Part shown: one piece after another, positions 10,416 through 20,402 of the stretch | How the letters are laid out: the number at the start of each line of letters is the position of its first letter | How positions within the stretch are numbered: the stretch's first letter is position 1 | Source: Symbiodinium natans | Lineage: Eukaryota; Sar; Dinophyceae; Suessiales; Symbiodiniaceae | Assembly (NCBI GenBank): GCA_905221605.1 | Contig: CAJNDS010002490.1 | Coordinates: 21,001 to 85,000, forward strand | Direction of reading: 5' to 3' | DNA: 64,000 nucleotides | Notes under the pieces: model-generated | What the model saw: only the letters and a program-made list of their open reading frames with translations | Databases searched by the model: none | Told to the model about the DNA's origin: nothing | Translations under genes and position numbers: made by a program

Positions 10416-10622
10416 CTAAACCCTAAACCCTAAACCCTAAACCCTAAACCCTAAACCCTAAACCCTAAACCCTAAACCCTGTGTCATGGCACTCTTGGCG
10501 TACCTTGCATGCCCGAGAAGTCCTGGCAGGGCCTGCTTAAGGACCTCCACATGGACCTCACATGCTCATAGGTCTTCACCCTAAACCCTAAACCCTAAAC
10601 CCTAAACCCTAAACCCTAAACA
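10415..10622 (-). repeat. Two telomeric tracts flanking a candidate micro-exon
   Basis: CCCTAAA tracts at 10415-10480 and 10579-10622. The 98 bp between them are open on plus and read PEKSWQGLLKDLHMDLTCS before a stop. This could be a further exon of the gene starting at 10298 (inference). Confidence 0.5.
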
Positions 10623-10739
10623 TTTCGCGTCGACTTTCGGAACCCGGCTCGAGGCGGCAGGAGCTATAGAGGCTGCCTCACCACCTGTGCTTCTCAAGAA
10701 CTGTCATGAAACCTCAGATCCGATCCCTTGACTATACTC

Positions 10740-10795
10740 CCCGTAGAACCTTAATAAAAATAATATATTGGAACCTTAATAAAAATAGTATATTT
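10740..10795. repeat. AT-rich tandem duplication
   Basis: AACCTTAATAAAAATANTATAT is repeated twice in tandem. Confidence 0.7.
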
Positions 10796-11219
10796 AATAT
10801 CCTCTTGGGTTTTATCTAAACAAACATGAAAAATAATTCCAAAGGAGGATATAGTTGGCTGTAGGTAAGCATACAAGAGCCCTACGAACCCTAAGCCCCT
10901 AAGCCCTCGGGGCATGTGGGCTCGAGTTTAGGGTACGACGTGCCCCCCGTCGGCCAGCCCTCGTCTGAGCTTCACACCCAAAAACATCCAGAGCCTGAAC
11001 CAGAATCCAAAAACCCTAAACTCTAAACCCTAAACTTCCCTGAGCTCTAACCCTAACCCCTGAAACCGAACCCTGCACCCTACACCCTAAACCCTGCACC
11101 CTAAACCCGAAACCCCCCCAAATTCAGGAAAACCCGTTTACCGAAGCCCTAAACCCTAAACTCAGGCAGGCGGGTCTCCTCTGGTGCTCGGCTGGGCTGG
11201 GCCTGTGGCCTGCTGGGAT

Positions 11220-11345
11220 GGACCGGTAAGAACACCAAAACCCTAAACCCTAACCCCCAAACCCTAACCCCCAAACCCTAACCCCCAAACCCTAAACCCC
11301 AAACCCTAAACCCCAAACCTTAAACCCCAAACCCTGTAGACCCTA
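11220..11345 (-). repeat. Telomere-derived dimer repeat
   Basis: The higher-order unit CCCTAAACCCCAAA (with CCCTAACCCCCAAA variants) is repeated about eight times. Small TTTAGGG tracts follow at 11473-11520. No exon is evident between 10800 and 11690. Confidence 0.75.
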
Positions 11346-11829
11346 AGTCCCAAACCTTGAACCTTAAGCACCACAAGGCGTAGGGGATGAGGGCTGGGAA
11401 GTGTTCCAAAGCAGCTTGTTTGGACAGCGTGGGCTCCATAGGGTTGTTAGGGTTCCCAAGCCCTGGGGCTTCTAGGGTTTAGGGTTTAGGGTTTAGGGTT
11501 TAGGGTTTAGGGTTTAGGGAATATGGGTCTGGGGTTTAGGGTTTCAGGTTTAGGGATGCTAGGGTGGTGGGATTCTGGGGCTTGAGCGTTTATATTGGTT
11601 CTAGGGAAATTTAGGGCTTCAAGGGATCGGGGCTCAGGTTGTTTTGGGTTTTTTGGGGGTGTTAAGGACCTCGGTTAAACCCTAAACCCTAAACCCTTGT
11701 GGGTTCGAGCTTCAAGGACTTAGGGTTCAACTGCTGGGGTCTTGCACCGCCACCGCAACGTACTTGAGTAATCGGCTTCCATACCATTGATGTACCGCAC
11801 TTCAAGGGTAGCTTTGTTGCAATACATCT

Positions 11830-11945
11830 AAATCCATGTATAACAACCATAATCAGAATAATCATAATAATCATAATAATAACCATCAAAATATTAGTCA
11901 TAATAAAAAACAAGAATGATAATAACAAGAGAGACAGAGAGAGTT
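11830..11945. repeat. AT-rich trinucleotide-like stretch
   Basis: Imperfect ATAATCATAATAACC repeats followed by a purine-rich run (AGAGAGACAGAGAGAG). The 79-residue minus-strand frame over it is low complexity and was rejected. Confidence 0.7.
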
Positions 11946-12005
11946 TTTTTTATGTTTGTTCTGGCATGGATATTTAAACACAAGTCTTCGTTGTTGCATT
12001 CTGGT

Positions 12006-12930
12006 ACTACAAGTAGGGGGCCCCCTTACTACTGTAACTTTAGTTAGGAGAATTAAAACCTAAAAAGTAAGTATAACCCAATTAAGGGCCCTTCTAACCC
12101 TACTTATACCCCTACTTATAACCCTACTTATAATACTACTTATAACCCTACTTATAACCGTACTTATAACCCTACTTAGCACCCTACTTATACGGTTGAT
12201 GGAGAAAATCTTGCACCTAATTAATAGCAAGTGACACGACACATGAGCATAACCCCGCACCCCCTGTTTAATATTGACGATGATGGACAGCGAGGTGGTG
12301 CAAGATTTTTGTCATTGGAACCCACGGCACTTCCTCGGATCAACAGTCAATATTAAAGAAAGGGGGCGCGGGGTCTCTACTTGCTTGCCATTTAAAGCGG
12401 TGCAAGATTTCCTCCATCAACAGTACCTGCAACGTCGTTGCAGCAAGCAAGATGTATGAAGAGTATACAGTGTTAACTGCGATTCGTACCTTTTCCACAG
12501 TTAACACTCAGCTAACACTACAGTTAACACTACAATTAACACTACCGAAATGCTGCAAAAACCAGCATTTTGCCGGATACACGCATTTCAAAGAAGCAAA
12601 TTATTATTTTCCTGTCTTTAACACAAATTTGAGGAACATGCTGGTTTTTGCAGCATTTCGGTAGTGTTAACTGTAGTGTTGACTGTAGTGTTAACTGTAG
12701 TGTTAACTGAGTGTTAACTGAGTGTTAACTGAGTGTTAACTGTACAAAGGGCGAAAAACACACTGGAGCTCAGCAGGTGGAGAACGACGATTCATGTCAC
12801 CGATGGCACCGCTGATGAAGGACTGTTTGGTGATGTGAAGTAAATACACAGGCTTCTTTTGTCATTTCAGCAACAGGATCCTGTCAGTAATACTACGTAT
12901 AACCCTACTTATAGCTATAGGGGGTTCTAA
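12006..12930. repeat. MITE family A copy carrying a 700-bp insertion
   Basis: The family A left end (CTACAAGTAGGGGGCCCCC) and tandem CTACTTATAACC units lead into the inserted fold-back element at about 12192. CCCTACTTATAG and the family A right end resume near 12903. The shared CCTACTTATA at both junctions may be the target duplication. Confidence 0.6.
12194..12742. mobile_element. Compound fold-back element with TTAACACT-repeat arms
   Basis: Two nested inverted repeats. The outer pair is 12194-12278 against 12346-12421 (GTTGATGGAGAAAATCTTGC and complement, plus TTTAATATTGAC and complement). The second pair is 12498-12570 against 12639-12742. Its arms contain tandem AGTTAACACT units and end in TGCTGCAAAAACCAGCA. 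No transposase frame is visible. The structure resembles FB-type elements with repeat-built arms, but no sequence relation is claimed. Confidence 0.65.
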
Positions 12931-13329
12931 AGGTTTAAGCTCCAAGGATGTGGAACCATGGCTGGCTCCGGGGTCGTTAGGGTTTAGGGTTTAGGATTTA
13001 GGGTTTAGGGGTTGGACTCTTATGTCATGACTACAGCGATATGCTAACGTACCGCACTACTATGTCTGACCCTCCCCACGGCGTATATCATAGCATAGTC
13101 TTATGCAACACATCGACTTTACAAGGCTTTTGCTGAAGCGAGCTTTAAATGGGACAAGTCTGTTTGGGTGTTGCTTGCGCAACGTGTGCTTACCCAGACC
13201 CCCAGTGCCAGGTATTTTTTTCGGAGGGGAGCGGGGGGGGGGGGGGGTGTAATCGTCTATTTTCTGGGAAGCACAAAGCAGTCAAGCAAGCCCCTGGTTT
13301 GAAATGGGGCGAGCATTCCTTTGTGGAGC

Positions 13330-13561
13330 CGCTCTGATGCGCAGCCGCCTTCGGCGCTGTACAGAAGGCGGCGGGCAGCGCGGTTGTGAATTTTGAATTA
13401 AGCTTTAAGGTTCTTAGGGCTTGCCGCACGACAGGGGCAGTAGGAGAATGATTGAGACAACTCTTGCGGCGCCCAGCGCGGGCGCGGCGACAAGTGGCAC
13501 TGGAAGTCAAAGGTGCTCGGCGCCAACCATCTCGACCTCCACCATCGGACTTTCCTTCTTT
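13330..13561 (-). CDS. Candidate exon, unknown protein
   Basis: The exon would begin just after the ACCAAG end of a family D element (acceptor AG). Two minus-strand frames are open: one basic and tryptophan-rich (KVRWWRSRWLAP), one Gly/Arg/Ala-rich. The correct frame is not clear and no family is recognised. The position beside a MITE/introner edge is the main support. Confidence 0.35.
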
Positions 13562-13858
13562 TCCTTGGTAGCCCAGTAACAGTATTACCCTGGACTTCAA
13601 AAGACCTCAAAACATAGTCTTTGTGAAACCATTTAATCGTGGTTTGCGCAAAAGCCATGTGTTTCTGGGCCTTTTTACCGTCTATGCTTTTTTACAGCTC
13701 TTTCTAAGCCTTTTTACTGTCTTTGCGGTTGTTCAAAATGACGTTCTTCATGCAAAACGCAAGGACCGTCATTGTTCAGGTCGTTGAAGCCCAAGGATTA
13801 CATTATAAGGGAACCCCCTAACCCAAAAAAAAGAGGGAAAATGGTACCGCTGGGCTAC
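13562..13858. repeat. MITE family D copy with 210-bp internal insertion
   Basis: Left end TTGGTAGCCCAGTAAC and right end CATTATAAGGGAACCCC...TACCGCTGGGCTAC are family D. Between about 13585 and 13795 is unrelated DNA with TTTTTACCGTCTATGC / TTTTTACTGTCTTTGC direct repeats. Confidence 0.6.
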
Positions 13859-13860
13859 TT

Positions 13861-13972
13861 AGGCTGCCCAGTAACCTAGGCTTAAAAAGGGTACCCTTTT
13901 TTGCTTAAAGGGGTTTATAAGGGAACCTCAAGCCCCCAAAAAAGGGAATCAGGGTACTACTGGGCATCCTAG
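13861..13972. repeat. MITE family C copy 2
   Basis: GGCTGCCCAGTAACCTAGG to CTGGGCATCCTAG, immediately after the family D element. Nothing but unique DNA of unclear nature occupies 13975-14090. Confidence 0.75.
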
Positions 13973-14199
13973 CTACCAAGTTTCCTTTCGCGGAGCCTGA
14001 GCCGGAGCCACTGCGTCGCAGAAGCGCCGCATGCCTTGCACAAGCCATTGGAGACAACCTTGGGGGAGCAAATGGACCCTAAAATTTGGGTTAGGGTTTA
14101 GGGTTTAGGGCTAGGGTTTAGGGTTTAGGGCTACTCTAATTCCTACTATAGTAAGGCATATGACCCATAAACCTTCTTAGGGTTCGTTGGGCCCCCGAG

Positions 14200-14308
14200 G
14201 AACTGACGATGAGCAGAAGCAGGCCGGGGAAGATCCACATGCAGCCGAGCACGAGGACGACATAGTCGGATGCCACGAGATCCTTGTCTACCAAATGAGC
14301 CGCAAAAG
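14200..14308 (-). CDS. Membrane-protein exon D
   Basis: The minus frame reads VDKDLVASDYVVLVLGCMW and continues through a hydrophobic helix (IFPGLLLLIVSS). Position and frame suit the same protein as the exons at 14430-15003: soluble acidic linker, then transmembrane helix. A family K element with a TTTGGTCCCC end separates it from exon C. The family is not recognised. Likely role: integral membrane protein (inference from hydrophobicity). Confidence 0.5.
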
Positions 14309-14442
14309 GGTTTATGGTTCCTTTACCTTAGTAGGAATTAGAAATGAACCTTAAAAGGGTTTATGGTTCATATACCTTGATTATTATCGTATTATAGTAG
14401 AGCAGGGTATACGAACCCAACTTTAGGGTTCATTTGGTCCCC
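14309..14442. repeat. MITE family K in intron
   Basis: Contains AAAGGGTTTATGGTTC twice and TAGGGTTCATTTGGTCCCC. Related fragments are at 14148-14205 and 43230-43292. It lies exactly between two open membrane-protein exons. Confidence 0.55.
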
Positions 14443-14580
14443 AGGGATCAGCCCCCGATGCCACGATGAAGGAGACCACCAGAAGCGAGCCATTCAGGGC
14501 GTGGAAGGGGAGGCAGACGAACAGCGTGCAAACGGCCGGGCCAACCCGATCATCATCGTCATCCTCATTCGTGTTGTTGC
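14430..14580 (-). CDS. Membrane-protein exon C
   Basis: The exon follows the AAG end of a family G element. The minus frame reads NNTNEDDDDDRVGPAVCTLF and continues through a second hydrophobic segment (LNGSLLVVSFIVASG). An acidic Asn/Asp run precedes the first transmembrane segment. The other two frames contain stops or low-complexity sequence. Confidence 0.5.
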
Positions 14581-14694
14581 CTTAGCTGCTGAGTTCATAA
14601 GCGCCCAAAACGTGCACACTTTCAGCTCTATAGGGGATTATCGTATCCCAAAAAGTGTAAAGTGTACTTATTCAGGTTCTAAGTTGCGGATGTA
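14581..14694. repeat. MITE family G copy 1, intronic
   Basis: TTAGCTGCTGAGTTCATAAG at the left, CAGGTTCTAAGTT at the right, and the core ACTTTCAGCTCTATAGGGGATT...TATCCCAAAAAGTGTAAAGTGTAC. It sits precisely between exons B and C. Confidence 0.7.
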
Positions 14695-14729
14695 CGTGCA
14701 GGACATCCAGATATCCAGCGGGAAGTAAC
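14695..14729 (-). CDS. Membrane-protein micro-exon B
   Basis: About 35 bp between two MITEs, read on minus as GYFPLDIWMSCTYIRN after a CCTAG acceptor. If real it is one of the smallest exons here, bounded on both sides by mobile-element-derived introns. Confidence 0.4.
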
Positions 14730-14916
14730 CTAGGATGGCCACCAAAAACCTCTGAAACGTATTCCTGAGTATGATCCTCTTAAACTCGAGAAGGGGATAT
14801 CTACAAAACGTCCCAAGGGGGGTTATCTAGTAGCCCTAAACCCTAAACCCTAAACCCTAAACCCTAAACCCTAAACCCTGGGCCAAAAAATGTCCCAAGC
14901 AGGGTTACCTAGTAGC
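14727..14916. repeat. MITE family H with telomeric tract inside
   Basis: GGATGGCCACCAAAAACC at one end and GTTACCTAGTAG at the other. Six CCCTAAA units (14837-14880) interrupt it between two copies of the GTCCCAAG..GGTTA..CTAGTAG end. Confidence 0.65.
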
Positions 14917-15003
14917 AGAAGCTCAGCCCCATACCGACCAGCTGCAGGACGACGTGCGGCTCTGCGAGCATCGGCTGGGTCACGATGATGGCGATGGCTA
15001 TGC
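14917..15003 (-). CDS. Membrane-protein exon A
   Basis: The minus frame follows a CCAAG acceptor: GIAIAIIVTQPMLAEPHVVL, then QLVGMGLSFCY up to the CTACTAG end of the family H element. Two hydrophobic stretches flank a polar loop. The order A-B-C-D on the minus strand gives at least three transmembrane segments. Confidence 0.5.
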
Positions 15004-15244
15004 CTTGGGGGGGTGGGTTTAGGGTTTAGGGTTTAGGGTTTAGGGCTACTAGGGGGGTTTCCCTACTACCCCCTCAACACTACCCCTCCCCCTGGTTCCC
15101 CCCTCCTTGAATAACCCTGAATCAGGCTTAATTCGCCTTTTAGGGTTTAGGGTTTGGGCTGTAGGGTTTGAGGTCTGGGATTTAGGGTTCAGGGTTTTGT
15201 TAGCTATGAGGGGTAATCCTGAAATCAACCCGGGAAGCACACTT

Positions 15245-15365
15245 GTAATAGAGCCCGCAGGGCCAGCAGTGGCAGGCACTGCCTGGCACCTGTTGCAGTT
15301 GGGCCGGTTGCCGGATTCAGCAAGAAGAAGGGCATGTCGCCGCCGCTCAAGTGCCAAGGAGGGTG
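15245..15365 (-). CDS. Candidate exon upstream of the membrane-protein exons
   Basis: The minus strand is open in two frames. One has GDMPFFLLNPATGPTATGA and a Leu-rich end; the other has a CNRC pair. It may be a 5' exon of the membrane protein. The flanks carry degenerate GGTTATT/AATAACC elements and a G run at 15415-15430. Confidence 0.3.
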
Positions 15366-15784
15366 CACACAGGCGACTTAAGGGGGTTTTCGAAAAGCGG
15401 GGGTACCCTTTTTAGGGGGGGGGGGGGGTCCCTTTAAGGGGGTTCTATTCTATTTGGGGTATACAGGGGGACCCCTGTTTTGGGAAATGCCGATTTGAGA
15501 CCCTGCTTGACCAGTGTCCTATAGTGTGACTGCTCAGGATCGCCGTCGGGATGATAACCCTAAACTTGAACCCTACACTCGAAGCCCTAGACAAGGTTAA
15601 AGGCGAGTTGCCTAGGGGTGGGGGCAAACCCTGAAGAGCTGGGGGAGGATGCTTGGTTCGGCATGCTGAAAGAACACTGAGCCAAATGCCAAGACTCAAG
15701 GGGTTGTACCTTGGACCCTTAAGGTTGTAGTCTTGGGTTTTGGGACCTTTTTTAAAGATCCTTAAGGTCATTAAGGAAGTATAA

Positions 15785-15965
15785 CGGTCACGGCCATATT
15801 AGGATTATATTCAGGGGACCATTGAAAAACGGCCTCTCGCTCCGCCTCTCTGCGTCTCTGCTTCGTTGTCATTGCTACGAGTATCCCTGCGTCCAGCTTC
15901 TGAAGTGCCTGTGTCCCAAACGGAACCACAACTATCGGGCCAGGTAACGCCAAGCCTCGACCTTG
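15785..15965 (-). CDS. Candidate exon, unknown protein
   Basis: The minus frame contains GPIVVVPFGTQALQKLDAG followed by a strongly basic segment (TTKQRRREAERE). A beta strand then a charged helix is plausible for a soluble domain. No family is recognised and there is no obvious ATG. Confidence 0.35.
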
Positions 15966-16324
15966 CTTATGGCTGCAGGTGCTGGTGCTGCAATCGCGAC
16001 TTGGCTGTAGGAACCGTAAACCCTGAACCCTAAACCCTAAATCCTAAACCTAAACCCTAAACCCTAAACCCCAAACCGCCAGGTTCCGGGCTCGTAACGG
16101 CATGTGCAAAGTTCGAGCTTGGCATGCCGTAATCGTGGAAACACCCCAGCCCTTCGGGCACCAAACCTTACTACCCTAGACCCTAAACCCTAAACCCTAA
16201 ACCCACTAGTCCCTAAACCCGACTCCCAAAACCCAAACCCTTGGGCCTCTGTCTTGGCGCGTCAGTGGCACCATCGGTTACGCCCTTTTTGGGCCGTGAC
16301 CTCTGCCACGGGCAAGCATCCGAA

Positions 16325-16410
16325 GGTTTAGGGTTTAGGGTTTAGGGTTTAGGGTTTAGGGTTTAGGGTTTGGGGTTTAGGGTTTAGGGTTTAGGTTTTA
16401 GGTTTTAGGG
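16325..16410 (+). repeat. Interstitial telomeric tract
   Basis: TTTAGGG units with single TTTGGGG and TTTTAGG variants. Similar small tracts lie at 16660-16705 and 16775-16818. Between them the 65-bp island 16715-16775 is open on both strands and cannot be assigned. Confidence 0.85.
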
Positions 16411-16944
16411 CATTGGGTTTACAGGGTGTAGCGTGTAGGCTTCATGGAGCTCGTGGGGGCTTATGAGCTTCCGCGGCTTTGTAGGTTCATGGCGTTTCAG
16501 GGTTTAGGGTTTAGGGTTTAGGGTACTGTACCCCTAAACCTTCGGTCAAAACTGAAGCCGGTGACCTTACACAGGGGTTAGGGGTTTAGGGCTTGGTGCT
16601 TGAGGGAACCCAAAGCCGATCTCCAAACCAAGACCTAAACACACAACGTCTTGAACCCTAAACCCAAAACCCAAAACCCTAAACCCTAAACCCTAAACCC
16701 TAAACCCTAACCTCTTGAGCGCATCGGGTGCCTTGGCCGGAAGAAGGTCTTCAGCATCACCTTTGTCGTTGCAGGGTTTAGGGTTTAGGGTTTAGGGTTT
16801 AGGGTTTAGGGTTTAGGGCTTTCCGGTTAATCCTGACCCCCCTCGATCCAGCGGCTAGGGGAGACTAGTTGAAGGTTCATGATACTTATTAACCAACTGG
16901 GTTTAGGGTTTAGGGTTTAGGGTTCAGGGTTCAGGGTTTAGGGT

Positions 16945-17040
16945 TTAGGGCAAGGGGGCTGAGCTTGGATTCGCAGCTGAGCGGCTGAGAAGCAGGTGTC
17001 CAGAATGCGCTAGAAAGCGACGGCAAAAAACATCTGGCGG
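16945..17040 (+). CDS. Candidate exon, unknown protein
   Basis: The plus frame reads AELGFAAERLRSRCPECARK, with a CPEC pair and a basic tail. The minus strand has a stop in its best frame. The fragment is too short to name. Confidence 0.3.
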
Positions 17041-17052
17041 CCCTAGACCCTG

Positions 17053-17149
17053 ACTTAGTTGTCCAGTAACCTGGGGGAATTCAAGGTTAACCGTTGGGAT
17101 TATAAGGGGACCCCAAAAAGGTTAAAGGTTGCCTACTCTACTACTAGGC
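17053..17149. repeat. MITE family F copy 2
   Basis: CTTAGTTGTCCAGTAACC to CCTACTCTACTACTAGG, slightly shorter in the core than other copies. Confidence 0.75.
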
Positions 17150-17238
17150 TGAAAAGGGATCTTGCGTTTGATTACAGGGTGTTTGGCTTATTGTAGGGTT
17201 TCGGGTTTAATTCTACAGGCATTCCTGCAAGCTTTTCT

Positions 17239-17345
17239 TTGCAAAAGCGCAAGGACTTTGAGTCTGGCAGAGACCTGTCTTCTAGGGTTGCTGGTCAGCT
17301 AAGGGTCCGCGATGTGTTTTTTCGGTTGAAGTTTCAGGTTCAGGG
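17239..17345 (+). CDS. Candidate exon, unknown protein
   Basis: The plus frame reads QKRKDFESGRDLSSRVAGQL and is basic and hydrophilic. The minus strand has a stop. Downstream it merges into telomere-like DNA. Low support. Confidence 0.25.
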
Positions 17346-17517
17346 TTTAAATACCAAAGCCCTAAACCTTATGAACCCTAAACCCGAAACCCTAAGCCTA
17401 AGCCGATTTAGAACATTGCCCAAGGCCGTTTGAGAACGCAACGCTGCGCAGCCAATGGTTCCGTCCAAGCTCCACAGCCCTCTGATTTGAACGACACAAA
17501 GCTCAGGGTGTAGGCCT

Positions 17518-17637
17518 TACAGTAAACTCCAGAAAGTTGGAACAAGGTTTAAGGATGAGTAGGGCTTGGATGCCCTTTTGTATACCTTTTGGGGTATGGG
17601 GAAAAAGGATGCTCCAACTTTCTGGAGTTTACTGTAG
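17518..17637. repeat. MITE family L copy 2, near-perfect terminal inverted repeats
   Basis: The ends TACAGTAAACTCCAGAAAGT and ACTTTCTGGAGTTTACTGTA are exact complements. The element is 120 bp and has no coding capacity. Confidence 0.85.
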
Positions 17638-17697
17638 GGCTTCGAGCCTGAATTGTAGTTGCAACTCTTCGATGCCCAAGCCTGCTTTGTGAACCCC

Positions 17698-17770
17698 TAC
17701 CCTAAACCCTAAACCCTAAACCCTAAACCCTAAACCCTAAACCCTAAACCCTTAGGGTTTAAGGTTTACT
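17698..17770. repeat. Telomeric tract with inverted junction
   Basis: Seven CCCTAAA units run into TTAGGGTTTAAGGTTTA with no spacer, so the two strands of the repeat meet tail to tail. Confidence 0.8.
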
Positions 17771-17777
17771 AAACCCC

Positions 17778-17893
17778 TCTTAGTTGTCCGGTATCCTAGG
17801 GGAACCAGAGGTTCAGATTTGGGACTATGTAGGGATCGTGTGAGGGATTATCGCACCCGAAAAAAGGCAAAACGTTACCTACACTACAACGAA
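17778..17893. repeat. MITE family F copy 3 (diverged)
   Basis: TCTTAGTTGTCCGGTATCC to ACGTTACCTACACTACAACG. The internal TTTGGGACTATGTAGGG replaces the usual core. Confidence 0.6.
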
Positions 17894-17898
17894 GTAAT

Positions 17899-17962
17899 TT
17901 CATGGTTGGTACCGAATTCACAGAGCTAAATTCATGGTTGGTGCGGAATTCACAGAGCTAGA
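17899..17962. repeat. 33-bp tandem duplication
   Basis: ATTCATGGTTGGTNCNGAATTCACAGAGCTA occurs twice in direct tandem. 17963-18330 holds no recognised gene; a weak plus frame LEGHWQELPATYWKAHG lies at 18123-18180. Confidence 0.75.
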
Positions 17963-18330
17963 AGAAAACCAGGGAAGTCTACTCAAGAGTGTCCGGGTAC
18001 GCCCCGACTCAACCTAGAGGGAGCTTGCGTGGTTGTTTATGCTTGATTCCAGGGTTTAGGGCTTAGAATTGTGGGTTGAGGGTTTCGGGTTTCTTAGACT
18101 TATGGGGCTTCGGGCTTCGGCTTTAGGACCTTGAGGGGCACTGGCAGGAACTCCCCGCAACGTACTGGAAGGCTCATGGGCATAGCTCGTGATGCAGGTA
18201 TAAGCAACATAACTCTCTAAAAGTCTTCTCAAAAAGTCTTATGACATAATAACCCTTCTATCCAACGGTTGCAAGTCAGTCAAGGTACATGGAAGCCCTA
18301 AATAAGACGCATAACTACTCTCTGGGTAAA

Positions 18331-18425
18331 CCCTACAAGTAGGAGCCCCCCTTCCTATACGAACTTTAGTTAAAGGAATTATACCTGTATGGGCCCTTGG
18401 GTTGTATAGGATATATAGGGGGGAA
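18331..18425. repeat. MITE family A, left part
   Basis: CTACAAGTAGGAGCCCCC and GAACTTTAGTTAAAGGAATTATAC are family A. The right end is replaced by TATATAGGGGGGAAAAAGGGG. Confidence 0.55.
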
Positions 18426-18869
18426 AAAGGGGCCTTTATGACAAGCACGGGGCCCCTTAAAAAGCCCATAATGGGATTAGGTCTGCCACCAAGCAAGGCG
18501 ACTGTGGGGCCAGGGTTTCGGTTTTGGGTGTAGAATAATCCTCATGCAAAGTCACGCACGCACACGCGGCACCTGGGCAACCCTGAGCCCTAAATCCCTG
18601 GTTTATTAAGCTTATAGGGTTTAGGGGTTTTGGCCTTGAAGTTTAGGGAACCCTGAACCCTGACCCTGAATCTGAGGTTGCCCAGTCATTGAAAAATGCA
18701 GAGGTGATCCTTTTCTTTGAAGTGACTTTATAAGGAATCCTCAAGTTCCAAAAATGAGTAGTTCTCCAAATTAGGCTCCCGTTTGGAGGTCCGTATGTAG
18801 TGCGGCTAGTACGGCATCTCTGTTCAAGGACCCCCATACGGACCATATTATAGAGAGCTACCCATATCT

Positions 18870-18985
18870 AAACCCTAAACCCTAAACCCTAAACCCTGAA
18901 CCCTAAACCCTAAACCCTGAACCCTGAACCCTGAACCCTGAACCCTGAACCCTGAACCCTCAACCCACCCCCCCCCCCCCCCCCC
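18870..18985 (-). repeat. Telomeric variant block CCCTGAA plus C homopolymer
   Basis: CCCTAAA units, then seven consecutive CCCTGAA units, then a C run of about 18. The same variant block structure recurs at 38080-38150. Confidence 0.8.
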
Positions 18986-19085
18986 GTGCCGGCTCATCAG
19001 TCGTGGCGTTTTTTCTTCCGGTTCCCGCTCACTGCAACAGAGCCAACAGCACGCCGAGGCGATGGCAGCCCACCAGCGCCTCGTT

Positions 19086-19390
19086 AGGGTTTAGGGTTTA
19101 GGGTTTAGGGTTTAGGGTTTAGGGTTTAGGGTTTAGGGTTTAGGGTTTAGGGTTTAGGGTTTAGGGTTTAGGGTTTAGGGTTTAGGGTTTAGGGTTTAGG
19201 GTTTAGGGTTTAGGGTTTAGGGTTTAGGTTTAGGGTTTAGGGTTTAGGGTTTAGGGTTTAGGGTTTAGGGTTTAGGGTTTAGGGTTTAGGGTTTAGGGTT
19301 TAGGGTTTAGGGTTTAGGGTTTAGGGTTTAGGGTTTAGGGTTTAGGGTTTAGGGTTTAGGGTTTAGGGTTTACTGTTTAGGGTTTAGGGC
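19086..19390 (+). repeat. Longest telomeric tract in the window
   Basis: About 300 bp of nearly perfect TTTAGGG with one short unit. It is flanked by unique DNA on the left and a MITE B on the right, so it is interstitial. Confidence 0.95.
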
Positions 19391-19412
19391 TTAGGGTTGT
19401 TTATCGGGGCTG

Positions 19413-19548
19413 TACTTGGAGGGTCAGGGTACTTAAAAACCCCATTGTAGCTGCACTTGTAACCCAATTATATCCCCACTAGGGTACTGAAGGGGCTGAT
19501 ATATGGGTTGTATCCACACATATCATGGGTTACATGAACCTCCAAGTA
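19413..19548. repeat. MITE family B copy 2
   Basis: TACTTGGAGGGTCAGGGTACTT to ATGAACCTCCAAGTA. A further inverted-end element (CTTGGAAGCCC...GGGCTTCCAAG) follows at about 19567-19652. Confidence 0.7.
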
Positions 19549-20044
19549 GAGGGCTTAGAGGGCTTACTTGGAAGCCCTTTTGATTTTAGGAATTGGGAAG
19601 GGTTTCTAGTGAATACTATGTAGACCTACTCCGTCAAACGGGCTTCCAAGTAGAGTTTCAGGTTTAGGTTTAGGGTTTGGGCTTTAAGGGCGCTTGGGGC
19701 TTAAGGGGTTCACATTGCTCTAAAATTCATCCTAAAAACCTAAGCCCTAAGCCCTGAATCCTGAGTCTTAAGTCCTAAACCCTAAAATCCAAACTTGCTC
19801 CAAAATCGACTTTGTAGGGCCGAGGGTTTATCAGCCAAGCCGCACCCACGCCCTCCGCTTCCTCAGGCACGCGACCTGCTGATCTTTCCATCTTCAAGCA
19901 AAACACCTGAGCCCTAAAGCCTAAACCCTAAACCCTAAACCCTAAGCTCTAAACCCGAAGCCCTGAACCCTAAACCGAAAACCCTAAACCCTAAACCGCA
20001 GCCCTAAACCCTAACCTTCGCTTTCCATGTTGTGGCTTCTCAGT

Positions 20045-20130
20045 GGAGTCGTTTGAGAGCAAAGGCTTCAGCATAGGAGGAGATAACGAAATCAATGGAG
20101 CTTTGACAAGGAAACCTAGGTTTTTGAGGG
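20045..20130 (-). CDS. Candidate exon, unknown protein
   Basis: The minus frame reads SSIDFVISSYAEAFALKRLH and then a stop. The plus strand also has an open frame (SKGFSIGGDNEING). Strand is uncertain; no family recognised. Confidence 0.3.
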
Positions 20131-20339
20131 GGGAAGAAAGTACTGGCTAGCCCAACAACCATATTACAATAAGGATACCCTTTTTGGGGGTGCTTGCTTT
20201 CTAATGAAACCTTGCCTAAACCCTGAACCCTAAACCTTAAACCCTAAACCCCCCTCCCACCCAAAAAAGAGAAACGGTTTCGGGTTTAGGGTTGAGGGCT
20301 TCAGGGTCTAGGATGTCCTGCAGGACTTCAGGGTATAGG

Positions 20340-20402
20340 GTCGGGTCGGGAGGGGAGGGGAAGGGAAGGGAAGGGAAAGGAAGGGAAGGGAAGGGAAAGG
20401 CC
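20340..20402 (+). repeat. GGGAA polypurine microsatellite
   Basis: Repeated GGGAA/GGGGA units. Frames crossing it are low complexity. Confidence 0.9.

Noticed and set aside
13190-13600. 136-residue minus frame as one protein
   Set aside because: It runs through a G homopolymer and into a MITE D. Only its middle part is kept as a candidate exon.
19086-19390. A true chromosome end
   Set aside because: The tract is internal, flanked by unique DNA and MITEs on both sides, and many tracts of both orientations exist in the window.
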